Positions 23,836 through 33,200 of a DNA stretch of 64,000 nucleotides are shown in pieces. The DNA comes from Microcaldota archaeon. GTDB taxonomy: Archaea > Micrarchaeota > Micrarchaeia > Micrarchaeales > CABMGC01. The stretch's first letter is position 1, and each line of letters begins with the position of its first letter. A model generated the notes under the pieces. It did not search any database. It had not been told where the DNA came from and saw nothing but the letters and a program-made list of their open reading frames with translations. The stretch is from positions 7,426-71,425 of the forward strand of contig JAGWHN010000002.1 of assembly GCA_028866785.1 (NCBI GenBank), given 5' to 3'. The position numbers and the translations under genes are program-made.

Positions 23836-25773
23836 TTAAGCTGGATGGCAGAACTTGTTTGTAGGATCGTTTGCGCAGAATGCGTAATACTTGGAGAATG
23901 GCCATTGTGCGCATGCGCTCGGATTTGCCTGACACGTTATGCAGTAATTGGATCCCTGGTATGCGCTGCAGTACTGGTACTGTTGCTGACTTGCATATGA
24001 AAACTGAGTGCAGTATTGCGATCCCGAATCACTTTGGCAATGGAGGTTTTGCATATAAAGCTGGTATCCCTGCTGGCTCATGAATGGTGAGCAGTAATTG
24101 GAGCTTCCAAACTGCGAACAGTATTGTGCATACTGGTATGACTCTGATTGGAGGTAAGTTTGGCAGTACTGCGTTGTCTGTGCACAGCCCGCATAACCAG
24201 AAGGATCTAGATAGCCTTGGCAGAACTGCGAGTTAGGATTGCCTTGGCAATATAGCGAGTATTCATAGTACTGGAAACCCTGTGCCGTTGGGGTAGGTAA
24301 GCACCACTGGGAGCTAGAGCCCTGACAAAACTTTATGTACTGGTCAGAAAGCTGTTGCTGCTGCCCCTGTGATGTGCTTGAGCTGCAAGCTGAGGAATTT
24401 GGATTATTCTGGCAGAAAGTATATTGATAATAAGGGTTTGAAGATCTGCTTATGTAAGTTTGGCAGTACTGCGAGCTCGGATTGCTTCCACAATATTGGG
24501 CGTATTGCCAGTCTTGGAAACCCTGAGTCCCTGAAGGGTTGCAATAGTAAGATCCAGGGCTGCTATAACAAAGCTTATCATATGGATAAGATTGTGAGTT
24601 TAGGTAGTTATTGCACTGCGTGTAGTATGCATTATTCTGGTCGTTGTTGTATGCGCAGTAGTTGAATAGCAAACCAGAGCCTTGGTAGCTCTGACAATAT
24701 TTAAGGTTTGGATAGGCCTGGCAGACATTCCTGTACTGGTACCTTGCAAATCCAAGGGCACCTTGCGTATTGCAGTAAACTGAATTTATCCCTCCCCCGC
24801 AAAACTGGTCAAACTGGTATGAGAGATACGGAGCGCAATATTGTGAGAGTTGTCCATTCACATTGCATGTTGTAGCAAAATTGTCCCCCGTTGTTCCAGT
24901 CTGTTGGTTGTTAGAGTTTGTGGACGGTACAGTTATGGATATTGAGGATCCAGAGCCTGATGAGCTTGCTCCTGAACCTCCGCAGTAGGTGTTTGTAGGG
25001 TCCTTGTTACAGTAACTCACGTAAGCTGCATAGTTGAATCCCGAACATGCGCTCGGGGATGTTTGGCATGAGTTGCAGTAGTTGGTTCCAGAGTACTGTG
25101 GTCCGCAGTACTGTGTATTTGAGTATCCTCCATATTGGGTAAGCCCTCCAGCTACCGTGTTTGACGGGGTGTTGGAAGTGACTGAAGAACTTGTTCCGGA
25201 ACCCCCACAATACTTATTTGTTGGGTCGTTATTGCAATACCTCACATATGCGGCGTAATTGAAGCTTGAGCAGGAGCTAGGACTTGATTGGCATGAGCTG
25301 CAGTAGTTGGTTCCGGAGTACTGCGATCCGCAGTACTGTGTATTTGAGTATCCTCCATATTGGGTAAATCCGGATGTGGAAGACGTCGATTGAGACGATG
25401 TTGCCGTAGTCGTTGTAGTTGTAACTACTGTACTTGTGCTGGTGCCTGATGAGACACTGCTAGAACCTGAACTCGTTCCCCCACTACCACAAAATGTTGA
25501 AGAAGGGTTTGATGCACAATACTGCACCCATAATCTGTAATTTGATGCGGGGCAAACACTACTGTTTGGATAATTAAGGCAATCATAGAGCTGCACGCTG
25601 CTTAGCTGCGATTGCTGCATTACTGTAGGCGCATAAATGACATTTGGTGCAGATAATACATTAGGTGCATTTGCCAATACACCTATTCCAAAAAGTGCAA
25701 AGTATGAAATTAGAACAACTAGAGCGAATTCAGTAACACGCAAGGAACTAACACTCATCCGACCATCAGCCAT
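23836..25773 (-). CDS. Cys-rich secreted surface protein with QYC repeats
   Basis: This 645-residue secreted protein has an N-terminal signal/anchor (ALVVLISYFALFGIGVLA). The remainder is full of Cys in patterns such as QYC, NP.SQYC and CQ.SP..C. Two nearly identical units of about 60 residues (TQYGGYSNTQYCG...YCGGSG) lie near the N-terminus, and a third, degenerate one ends the protein (NPSACAQWPFSKYYAFC..DPTNKFC). Ser/Thr linkers separate units. The ATG at 25773 is used because a TATA box (25794-25807) lies about 27 bp upstream; further upstream codons would overlap the MoxR gene. It is probably a disulfide-hardened extracellular protein. Function unknown. Confidence 0.65.
   Translation of the reverse strand: MADGRMSVSSLRVTEFALVVLISYFALFGIGVLANAPNVLSAPNVIYAPTVMQQSQLSSVQLYDCLNYPNSSVCPASNYRLWVQYCASNPSSTFCGSGGTSSGSSSVSSGTSTSTVVTTTTTTATSSQSTSSTSGFTQYGGYSNTQYCGSQYSGTNYCSSCQSSPSSCSSFNYAAYVRYCNNDPTNKYCGGSGTSSSVTSNTPSNTVAGGLTQYGGYSNTQYCGPQYSGTNYCNSCQTSPSACSGFNYAAYVSYCNKDPTNTYCGGSGASSSGSGSSISITVPSTNSNNQQTGTTGDNFATTCNVNGQLSQYCAPYLSYQFDQFCGGGINSVYCNTQGALGFARYQYRNVCQAYPNLKYCQSYQGSGLLFNYCAYNNDQNNAYYTQCNNYLNSQSYPYDKLCYSSPGSYYCNPSGTQGFQDWQYAQYCGSNPSSQYCQTYISRSSNPYYQYTFCQNNPNSSACSSSTSQGQQQQLSDQYIKFCQGSSSQWCLPTPTAQGFQYYEYSLYCQGNPNSQFCQGYLDPSGYAGCAQTTQYCQTYLQSESYQYAQYCSQFGSSNYCSPFMSQQGYQLYMQNLHCQSDSGSQYCTQFSYASQQQYQYCSAYQGSNYCITCQANPSACAQWPFSKYYAFCANDPTNKFCHPA
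25030..25380 (-). repeat. Two near-identical coding repeats in the Cys-rich surface gene
   Basis: Two copies of a unit of roughly 110-180 bp (around 25030-25140 and 25260-25370), encoding the SNTQYCG...GTNYC...NYAAYV.YC unit, are still very similar at the DNA level. This suggests recent duplication within the gene. Confidence 0.6.
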
Positions 25774-25793
25774 ACTGTAATTGGAGCTTTCAT

Positions 25794-25807
25794 GGTATAA
25801 AAATATT
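25794..25807 (-). promoter_or_regulatory. TATA box fixing the start of the Cys-rich surface gene
   Basis: GGTATAAAAATATT on the plus strand, about 27 bp from ATG 25773, implying a leaderless transcript. Confidence 0.6.
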
Positions 25808-25831
25808 GCCATATGCCCGTTTTTGCTGAAA

Positions 25832-26737
25832 TTAAAGCGTCGCGAGCAATCCGTCAATTATTCCCTTGACTCCCACTCCTCCTGTCGATCTTACCGCAAT
25901 CCTGTGGCTCAGCACTGGCTTTGCGAGGAACTTTATGTCATCCTTCGTTACCTCGGCCCTTCCCTCTAAAAGCGCCTTTGCCTTGCTGCACTGCATTAGC
26001 GCGATGTCCGCCCTCGGACTCGCACCCATCACCACGTGGATGTCTGTCCTCGTAGCGCCCACCAGCGTGGTTATGTAGTTTACCACTTCGTCGGGCAGCT
26101 TGATCTGCTTTGCCTGCTCCTGGAATCGCATTATGTCCTCGACACCTATTATTTTGTTGACAGCGCTCTTTGCCTCGCTCTCCTTTATCCTGATCATCTC
26201 CCTTTCCTCCTGCTCTGTCGGATAGTCGACGTCAATCTTCATGATGAACCTGTCTGCGAGCACCTTTGGAAGCGGCTCTGTTCCCTCAACCCTGAGCGGG
26301 TTCTGCGTTGCAAACGCGATGAACGGCTTTGGAAGCTGCATGTCCACTCCGCCCGCGGTGACCTGACGCTCCTCAAGCGTCTCAAGAAGCGCGCTCATCG
26401 TCTTTGGAGGAGACCTGTTGAGCTCGTCGATAAGCAGGATATTCGTGAAAATCGGCCCTTTTTTGAAGGAAGGGGCATTATTCTCGTCCAAATAAGTGAA
26501 CCCAACGATGTCCTTTGGTTCAAGATCAGGCGTTCCCTGTATCCTCTTGAAGTCAGCCTGGATGGTTGAGGCAAGGGCCTTGGTCATAGTGGTCTTTGCG
26601 ACTCCCGGAACTCCCTCTAGCAGCGCATGGCCGTTTGCGACAAGCGCAATCACCAAGAGCTCCAAAGTGTCGTTCTTTCCGGCGATGTGCTTTTTCATCT
26701 CAAGAAGTATGCTCTGATAAGCCTCTTTTGCCTCCAA
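25832..26737 (-). CDS. MoxR-type AAA+ ATPase
   Basis: The 301-residue AAA+ chaperone-like ATPase has Walker A GVPGVAKTT (about 43-51), Walker B LLIDELNRSP, sensor 1 FATQNPLRVEGTEPLP and an Arg-finger region LADRFIMKIDVDYPT, all typical of MoxR. These proteins usually act with VWA or DUF58 partners to mature or insert cofactors and complexes, but no such partner is adjacent here. The start is TTG at 26737, preceded by GGTGAT with 4-nt spacing, which is convincing. It is divergent from rpoF. Confidence 0.85.
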   Translation of the reverse strand: MEAKEAYQSILLEMKKHIAGKNDTLELLVIALVANGHALLEGVPGVAKTTMTKALASTIQADFKRIQGTPDLEPKDIVGFTYLDENNAPSFKKGPIFTNILLIDELNRSPPKTMSALLETLEERQVTAGGVDMQLPKPFIAFATQNPLRVEGTEPLPKVLADRFIMKIDVDYPTEQEEREMIRIKESEAKSAVNKIIGVEDIMRFQEQAKQIKLPDEVVNYITTLVGATRTDIHVVMGASPRADIALMQCSKAKALLEGRAEVTKDDIKFLAKPVLSHRIAVRSTGGVGVKGIIDGLLATL

Positions 26738-26819
26738 AAAATCACCAAATTTGACTCATTTTATACATAACATACAAAGGTTTAATAATCAATTTTACCA
26801 ATAATAACTTGGTGTAGCA

Positions 26820-27161
26820 ATGATAGGAAAGAATCACATTAGCGGAGAGCCTGTTTCAGTAGCGCAAGCCTACGATATACTCGAAGAGAGAAAGAAAGCG
26901 GGAGAGCTCGGATATGAGCAGCAGATCTCAGAGGAGCACGCAAAGAAGTTCAAGAGCCTAGATGCAGACAAGGCAGCAAAGATGCAAAAGGAGCTTTCCG
27001 AGATTGATGAGATCTCAAAGAAGGCTATCATAAAGATAATCGACATAATGCCAGCAAATGACGTTCAATTGATCAACACTCTCTTGATTGAGAGGAAGAC
27101 TTTCGAGGAGCCTACGAGGAAAAAGATCCTCGAGATTGTCGCAAAGTACAAGGGGAAATAA
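26820..27161 (+). CDS. rpoF: RNA polymerase subunit F (Rpo4/RpoF)
   Basis: The 113-residue protein corresponds to Rpo4, which pairs with Rpo7/RpoE to form the stalk of archaeal RNA polymerase. The EPVSVAQAYDILEERKKAGE start and the HRDC-like helical end (IIDIMPANDVQLINTLLIERKTF) are characteristic. It lies 31 bp before the DUF655 gene, the standard archaeal pairing. L21e and KsgA, which often flank this pair, are present nearby but rearranged. Confidence 0.9.
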   Translation: MIGKNHISGEPVSVAQAYDILEERKKAGELGYEQQISEEHAKKFKSLDADKAAKMQKELSEIDEISKKAIIKIIDIMPANDVQLINTLLIERKTFEEPTRKKILEIVAKYKGK

Positions 27162-27192
27162 GGGTTTGCATGCCAGATAAGGGCTTGGGAAA

Positions 27193-27768
27193 ATGGAAAT
27201 TGAAAGAAAAGAAGAACTTGAAGAATATGCAGTCGTTCTCGACTACCTACCTACTGGCAAGTCCGGCTCAGCAAAGGCAGAGCCTGTAACCATACTTCTC
27301 GGCGAAAACAAATTCACCCTACTTGAAGCCGTGCCAAAGCCTGGCGCAGTGCTAAAAGTGGGGGACAGGGTCTACATCGGAAAGGGAGAAAGGGACAAAA
27401 TCGCACTAATTAAGTTAAGATTAAACTACGTCGAGCTTCCGGAAGGATCGAGAAACGAGCTTCCGAAGGCTGTCTCAATGATAGTGAAGGCAAACGAGCA
27501 GAAGTTTGTCGATGTATTCAACAAGGCAGGCCCGATAAACATAAGGGAGCACGCCCTGGAGCTGCTTCCTGGAGTGGGCAAAAAGCACCTCCTTGGCATA
27601 ATCAAGGCAAGGGAAGAGAAGCCGTTTGAGTCATTTGCAGACATCTCATCAAGGGTGCCGCTTTTGCAAGATCCGGTGAAGCTTCTAACAGACAGAATCA
27701 TTGTCGAGCTGAAGGGAGAGAGCAGGTTCTATTTGCTTACAAGGCCTTACGGTAAGCCTCATTTCTAA
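27193..27768 (+). CDS. DUF655 protein with helix-hairpin-helix motif
   Basis: The 191-residue archaeal DUF655 protein has an N-terminal OB-like beta region (EYAVVLDYLPTG to YVELP) and a C-terminal HhH unit (LELLPGVGKKHLLGIIKAREE). That suggests nucleic-acid binding, perhaps rRNA or DNA. It forms a conserved neighbour pair with rpoF. The ATG at 27193 is the only sensible start. The molecular role is not established. Confidence 0.85.
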   Translation: MEIERKEELEEYAVVLDYLPTGKSGSAKAEPVTILLGENKFTLLEAVPKPGAVLKVGDRVYIGKGERDKIALIKLRLNYVELPEGSRNELPKAVSMIVKANEQKFVDVFNKAGPINIREHALELLPGVGKKHLLGIIKAREEKPFESFADISSRVPLLQDPVKLLTDRIIVELKGESRFYLLTRPYGKPHF

Positions 27769-27790
27769 ATAAGTAAAATCAGAAAAAGAT

Positions 27791-28090
27791 TTACTTTGCC
27801 GCAACTGGCCTTTCAAGATGCCTTTGAGGAACAATTATCTTTCTCACTGTGGACTTCGAGACCGGAATCCTGACGACATACGCGGTTCCCCTCTTCTCGA
27901 TGATCTTCCCGATCTTTCCCCTGTACCTTGGGTGAGGGATGTCCTTGAAGCTTCCCTTCGGGACTATCGCGACCATGTCTCCCACCTTGAAGTCCTTGAT
28001 TAGGGTTGTGAGTCCAAGCTTGTTTGGCTTGTGGTGGCGCGCGAGGTGCCTTGTCCTTGCCGAAAATAATCCTTTTGAACGTGGTGCCAT
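27791..28090 (-). CDS. rpl21e: Ribosomal protein L21e
   Basis: The 99-residue basic protein of the large subunit has an SH3-like core: FKVGDMVAIVPKGSFKDIPHPRYRGKIG is its signature, followed by GTAYVVRI and a basic C-terminus. In many archaea it precedes rpoF in one operon; here it is on the opposite strand, convergent with DUF655 (22 bp apart) and divergent from the TBP-like gene. Confidence 0.9.
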   Translation of the reverse strand: MAPRSKGLFSARTRHLARHHKPNKLGLTTLIKDFKVGDMVAIVPKGSFKDIPHPRYRGKIGKIIEKRGTAYVVRIPVSKSTVRKIIVPQRHLERPVAAK

Positions 28091-28128
28091 ATGCTCATCC
28101 TTGTTAAAACAATAATTTATTCTAGTTC

Positions 28129-28144
28129 AAATATATATAAATAG
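28129..28144 (+). promoter_or_regulatory. TATA box of the TBP-like gene
   Basis: AAATATATATAAATAG, a strong A/T element about 40 bp before the ATG at 28176 in the 85-bp divergent region with L21e. The gene for a TATA-binding factor thus carries one of the best TATA boxes in the window. Confidence 0.55.
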
Positions 28145-28175
28145 CTATCATGGTATTCTTATACAAGTGATTTTG

Positions 28176-28517
28176 ATGGCAAAGAGCGGTAAACTTTTAC
28201 CTAGACCTGTTTTCAGGGTCGAGAACATAGTCGCAAGCGCGGACCTTGGAATTGACCTCGACCTTTATGGAATTGCAAGAGCATCAACCGACATCGACTA
28301 CGAGCCGGAGCAGTTCCCAGGCGCAATCTGCAAGATAAAGGAGCCAAAGGCAGCGCTGCTTCTATTCAAGAACGGAAAGATCATCTGCACAGGAGCAAAG
28401 ACGGAGAACCAGATCAGGCTCGCGATCGACCAGATAATCAAGATTGTAAAGAGCCACACGATTGTCTACAAGGTGGAGAAGCCTCCGAAGACAACCGCGC
28501 TTCCTTCAAAGAAGTAG
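28176..28517 (+). CDS. Single-repeat TATA-binding protein (half TBP)
   Basis: The 113-residue protein matches one TBP repeat rather than two. VFRVENIVASADLG begins the fold as in the first repeat of archaeal TBP, and YEPEQFPG, KEPKAALLLFKNGKII and CTGAKTE follow, the latter resembling the second repeat. Ordinary archaeal TBP is about 180 residues with two such repeats forming a saddle. Here the frame ends cleanly after a Lys-rich tail, and the next gene lies on the other strand, so no second repeat follows. The start is ATG 28176, with GTGAT 4 nt upstream; GTG 28167 would add three residues. A homodimer could rebuild a full saddle; this is inference. Confidence 0.8.
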   Translation: MAKSGKLLPRPVFRVENIVASADLGIDLDLYGIARASTDIDYEPEQFPGAICKIKEPKAALLLFKNGKIICTGAKTENQIRLAIDQIIKIVKSHTIVYKVEKPPKTTALPSKK

Positions 28518-28522
28518 AACAC

Positions 28523-29167
28523 CTATTTTCTGTTTTTCATTTTCGCTACTCCTAGCTTGTATGCCACGTAAATGAAGACCAGGAAGATTGCAATCGCGCT
28601 TATCACCACGCTTATGCTGTTTGACGCAAGCCCCCAGTATCCAAAGAGCATGAGTATGACATCCCAAATCAGCGCCCCAGCAGTCGAGTAAGCAAAGAAG
28701 GTGGCCTTTGGCATTTTTGCAAATCCTGCCGGGAAGCTGATCAGCCCCCTTGCAATAGGTATCATCCTTGCAATGAAGACTGTGAATGCGCCGTTCCTGT
28801 TGAACCAGCTGTCAAACTCCTCGATCTGCTTTTTGCTGATGTGGAATCTCTCGGCGTGCTTGTACACTATCTCCTTTCCGACAAAGTATGCGATGTAGTA
28901 GTCAATTGCCATCCCCACGATGCCCGCAGCAAGCACCACAACAAGCGCATTTAGGAAGATAAAATCCCCCTTCGCCGAGAAAAACCCAATGAGCGGAAGC
29001 ACAATCTCGCTAGGAACCGGGAGCGATGCGTATTCCATTGTCATGAGCGCGAAGATCGCATAGTATCCGTAGTGCACAAGCAACCCGTTGACCACGGAGT
29101 AGGCATTTGTTACTAGCCCGATTAGCACCGTGACGATGCTTAGCGCAAAGAACTGCATGCTATCCAT
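28523..29167 (-). CDS. DedA-family membrane protein
   Basis: The 214-residue polytopic protein of the DedA/VTT family has five to six TM helices with EYASLPVPSEIVLPLIGFFSAKG near the N-terminus and the conserved arginine segment FIARMIPIARGLISFPAGFA. Family members act in lipid carrier transport and membrane homeostasis (bacterial relatives recycle undecaprenyl phosphate). Here it could serve polyprenyl-phosphate recycling for glycosylation; this is inference. The start at 29167 is adjacent to the divergent Pelota promoter; an internal ATG at 29158 is possible. Confidence 0.8.
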   Translation of the reverse strand: MDSMQFFALSIVTVLIGLVTNAYSVVNGLLVHYGYYAIFALMTMEYASLPVPSEIVLPLIGFFSAKGDFIFLNALVVVLAAGIVGMAIDYYIAYFVGKEIVYKHAERFHISKKQIEEFDSWFNRNGAFTVFIARMIPIARGLISFPAGFAKMPKATFFAYSTAGALIWDVILMLFGYWGLASNSISVVISAIAIFLVFIYVAYKLGVAKMKNRK

Positions 29168-29224
29168 TTGACTCTAAAGCTTTTAACTCGTTTCCTATCA
29201 ATACTAATTGTAAGAGTGTGGGAC

Positions 29225-30259
29225 ATGCACGTACTGAAGACAATCTCGGCAACAAGCACGCTAAGGCTCAAGCCAGACTCATTTGACGACCTATACCTGA
29301 TCGAGAGAATAATCGCTGTCGGTGACAACATCGAGTCCAAGAGCTACCGAAGGTTCCGCGCAAACGAGACTGATGTGGGTGAGCAAAAGGAAGTCACGAT
29401 AAAGATTGCTGTTGAAAAGGTGGAGCTTGACAAGGGCGCAAGCATGCTGCGGTTTACAGGCAAGATCCTTTGGGGCAGGCCAGAGGAGTTCATCAGGCTT
29501 CAGAGCTACCACACGATAAACATCGGCATAGGGGACATCCTCGACATACAAAAGGGGGAGTGGAAGGACTACATCCTCAAGAGGATCAAGCAGGCGGTGC
29601 AGGACTCAAAGAAGCCAAGGATAGGCGTAGTCGCAGTCGATGATGAAAAGGCGACGACTGCATATATCCGCGGATACGGCATCGAGATAATAACCGAGCT
29701 CTACAGCAAGCTAAGCAAAAGAATGAAGGAGAAGGACTACGGAATCCAGAGGGAAAAATATTTTCTCGAGATAATCGACGCGATAAAGAACATGAAGGTG
29801 GAAATCGTCGCGGTTGCAGGGCCGGGTTTCACAAGAGAGGACATAAAGAAGTACATAAATGACAAGGGGATAAAGATCGAGAAGAGGCTCGTGTATATTC
29901 CTGCAAGCGATGCAGAGCGCGGAGGAATCAGGGAGGCAATGCAGAGCGATGCGATCGTCTCGCTTCTCGCTCAGGAGCAGGTAAAAAAGGAGTTCGAACT
30001 GCTAAACAAATTCCTTACAGGCCTAAAGCTCAACGCATCGTACTTCGGGATCGAGCAGGTAAAAGAGTCGCTTGAGAGTTATGGCGTCTCTGTAGTCCTC
30101 GTCAATGACAGCGTACTAAATGACAAGCACGTCCAGGCGGTGCTGGACCTTGCGGATCTCCAAAAAGTGAAACTAGAAATATTCAACTCTCTTGACGATG
30201 CCGGAATGCAGCTTGCGAACTTCAAGAACATTGCAAGCCTCTCAAAAAGACTGGAATAG
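29225..30259 (+). CDS. pelA: Pelota (ribosome rescue factor)
   Basis: The 344-residue archaeal Pelota/Dom34 binds stalled ribosomes with aEF1A and ABCE1 to release them. The N-terminal Sm-like domain (SFDDLYLIERIIAVGD), the middle eRF1 domain 2 (IGVVAVDDEKATTAYI; AVAGPGFTREDIKKYI) and the C-terminal domain (YFGIEQVKESLESYGV) are all visible. As in Pelota generally, the GGQ loop of eRF1 is absent. The start MHVLKTISATS at 29225 matches family N-termini; an in-frame ATG/TTG extension upstream would not. Confidence 0.9.
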   Translation: MHVLKTISATSTLRLKPDSFDDLYLIERIIAVGDNIESKSYRRFRANETDVGEQKEVTIKIAVEKVELDKGASMLRFTGKILWGRPEEFIRLQSYHTINIGIGDILDIQKGEWKDYILKRIKQAVQDSKKPRIGVVAVDDEKATTAYIRGYGIEIITELYSKLSKRMKEKDYGIQREKYFLEIIDAIKNMKVEIVAVAGPGFTREDIKKYINDKGIKIEKRLVYIPASDAERGGIREAMQSDAIVSLLAQEQVKKEFELLNKFLTGLKLNASYFGIEQVKESLESYGVSVVLVNDSVLNDKHVQAVLDLADLQKVKLEIFNSLDDAGMQLANFKNIASLSKRLE

Positions 30260-30287
30260 CGCTACTCTACTCTTTTTAGATGAGCCT

Positions 30288-33200
30288 TTAACTTGTTGCG
30301 CAGACCGAGTAACCGTCTTGGAGCGGGTAAGCATTTGTGCTTGTCCAGCTGCCCAACGCTCCATTTCCATAAATTGGCGCATAGTAGGTTGCGCTTTGAT
30401 AAGCCCCGTTGTTGCCTCCCATGCAATAAACATCAGAGTTGGCTGCCGTGCACGAAAGCACATAGTTTGTGATTGGGTACGCGTTTGTTGCTGTCCATGT
30501 GCCCACTGCGCCGCTACTAACCGTCGCATAATAAACATTGCTCACGCTTGCGCCATTATTCCCTGCAACGCAATAGATGTATCCTGCATATGTGGCACAT
30601 GACTCCCCGGTTATTATCGTAGGGTATGCGGTTGTCGAGGACCACGATCCAAATCCTGTTCCTGTGAGAGGCGCTGAATACACGTAGCTGATTGTGCTAC
30701 CCCCTCCATTCGTGCCCCCTACACAATAGATGTAGCCTGCGGATTTTACGCACTGATTTCCACCACTATTGTAGAACGTTGCGGACGGGAGTGCAGTTGA
30801 TGCGCTCCAGCTGCCAATCCCTCCTGAGCTATAGACCAGCACATCGTAGGTGTTGGTCAAATAGCCACCTGCATACCCTCCCGCGCAATCAAGATGTCCG
30901 TTTGATATTTGGCATCCAAGGCCATACGCAGAAAGCGGATAGCTGTTTGTGCTTGTCCATGCCCCCACACCACCGGAATTATACACCGGCGCGTAGTAGA
31001 CCAGGTTGGTCCCGGAAGGGCTTGCTCCCGCAACGCAGTATATGTATCCCCCTGAAATGCTGCATGAGTTCTGCTCTATCACTGTAGGATAGCTGTTTGT
31101 CGAAATCCAAGAGCCTATCGCGCCAGAATATAGTGGAGCGTAATAGACGTTATTGTACAAGCTTGATTGCTGGCCCCCCACGCAGTAGATGTAGGAGATT
31201 GTAGTGGTTGTTGTTGAAGTTGTTGTAGAGGTAGTCACTCCCGGCGTGCCGTTTCCAAGGGCATTGAAACGTATTATCACAATTCCAGACCCTCCCGCAC
31301 CACCATTTCCTGCGCTTCCTCCTCCACCCCCGCCGCTGCCCGTATTTGCAGTAGCCGCTCCACCCGCAACTCCTGAACCTGTGGCCCCGTTTCCCGCCCC
31401 AGAGCCTCCTCCGGATCCACCGCTTGAAAGTCCGCTTCCTCCCCCACCGGCAGCGTAGCTAACCGATGAGCCTGAGATGCTATAAGAGCTGCCTGCGCCA
31501 CCAGCGCCGCCCACATTTCCAACTCCGTCCGAACCAACAGCCCCGCTTCCTCCTCCCCCTCCTGCTGATCCAGAGCCCTGGTTGCCTGCGTTGTTTCCTT
31601 GCCCCGCTGTACCGCTGCCTGGAAGCGCGCCCTGTCCCGCATAGGCGCTACCACCGCTGCCTCCATTTCCTGCATATCCCGCTCCTCCGCCTATCGCGGT
31701 GAGTGTGGAGAAGAGGCTGTTTGCGCCGAAAAATGCCCCTGTGGAAGACGTGCCTGTCGCCGCCCCCGCTCCGACTGTTACAGCATATGCCTGATTTGAA
31801 ACGGCATATGATGGATTGTAAATAAGACCTCCTGCCCCTCCTCCTCCACCGTTACTGTACCCTCCGCTTCCTCCACCTGCTACAACGAGGACTTGGACAT
31901 TTCCGCTATTTCCTGTGACCGTGAAAACTCCGTTTGATGTGAATGTGTGAATCTCATCGCCTCCAGAGAAGACCACATTGCCCCCAGTTGCGGTAAATAT
32001 TGTTGTAGTTGATGTGGTTGTCGTACTTACTGTGGTTGTCGCCATGTTTGTCGCTGATTCAACGTAGTATCCGCTAATAGGGTAAGAGTTGCTTGCTGTC
32101 CATGTCGTGGTGCCCTGTGACAGTGCGGTTGCATAGTAAACGCCCGCCTGGCTTCCTCCTCCGGGGCAGTATATTGCGTTGCTAGGCCCATTCACGCATG
32201 TGAACTCTTCGAGGCTAGTCGGATAAGTATTTGTAGTTGTCCAGGCCCCCACGGCTCCATTTGAGTACAAGGGCGCGTAGTACACCGCGTTCGTTAGCGA
32301 TGTGCTCTGGAGATATCCGGAGATGCAGTAGATATTTTGATTGCTTATCACGCATGGCTGGGTCGCAATTGCAACTGGATAGGAGTTCGTTGCCGTCCAA
32401 GTCCCAAGCATGCCCGATGCAAGCGGTGCATAATAAACATTGGAGACCATTGTCCCTCCTGCCCCGTTTCCGCTTGTGCTCCCTCCAACGCAATATATGT
32501 CGGCCCCATTAGTCGCACACGAATTAAAGCTCGCACCCGTTGGATAGCTATTCTGCGAGGTCCAACTGCCAATGCCTCCGGAACTTATTGCGGCAGAATA
32601 GGAATTGCTAAGCGCAGCCCCTCCCGTGCTTCCACCAACGCAGTATATGTATCCATTTGCAGGCACGCATGAACCTGTTTCCATACCTATTGGATAGGCA
32701 GTTGTTGAAGACCAGGTGCCGATTCCACCTGTTCCTATGCTTGCATAGTAGCTTGCCGACTGAAGGCCTCCTGAGTAACCTCCGACGCAGTATATGTATC
32801 CATTATAAGAAGTGCACGACTGGCTGCCTATTGAGAGCGGATAACTATTCGTGGCTGTCCATGTAGAGACTCCAATCCCGTTCAATATCGAGGCATAATA
32901 TGTCGCCGAGCTGCTTCCCCCAACTCCGTAAATGTAAGGTATGGAGGTTGTTGTGCTGGTGCTTGTAGTGCTTGTCGTGGATGTTGATGAAGTTGATGTT
33001 GTTGTTGCAATTGAGGTTGAGCTTGTGGATGTCAATGACGTTGAAGAGCTGGAAGTTGAGGAGGTAGATGTTGTAGAGACTGTGGAAGGTGTACCAGGGA
33101 GGCCCGCAAGGTTTACGACCTGCACCCCCGGTCCGCAGTCATGGCCCCATACAACTGAGATGTAGTTTATTCCCGGATTGAAAACTATCGCGCTTGGCCC

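Noticed and set aside
25774..25857. Longer N-terminus for the Cys-rich surface protein
   Set aside because: The TATA box at 25794-25807 would lie inside the coding part and the extension would overlap the MoxR stop.
28518..28522. Frameshift hiding the second TBP repeat
   Set aside because: The sequence after the stop belongs to the convergent dedA gene, and no second-repeat motifs occur in any frame nearby.
31204..31458. A proline-rich plus-strand frame
   Set aside because: It is the complement of the Gly-codon-rich part of the giant surface gene (GGN read as NCC).
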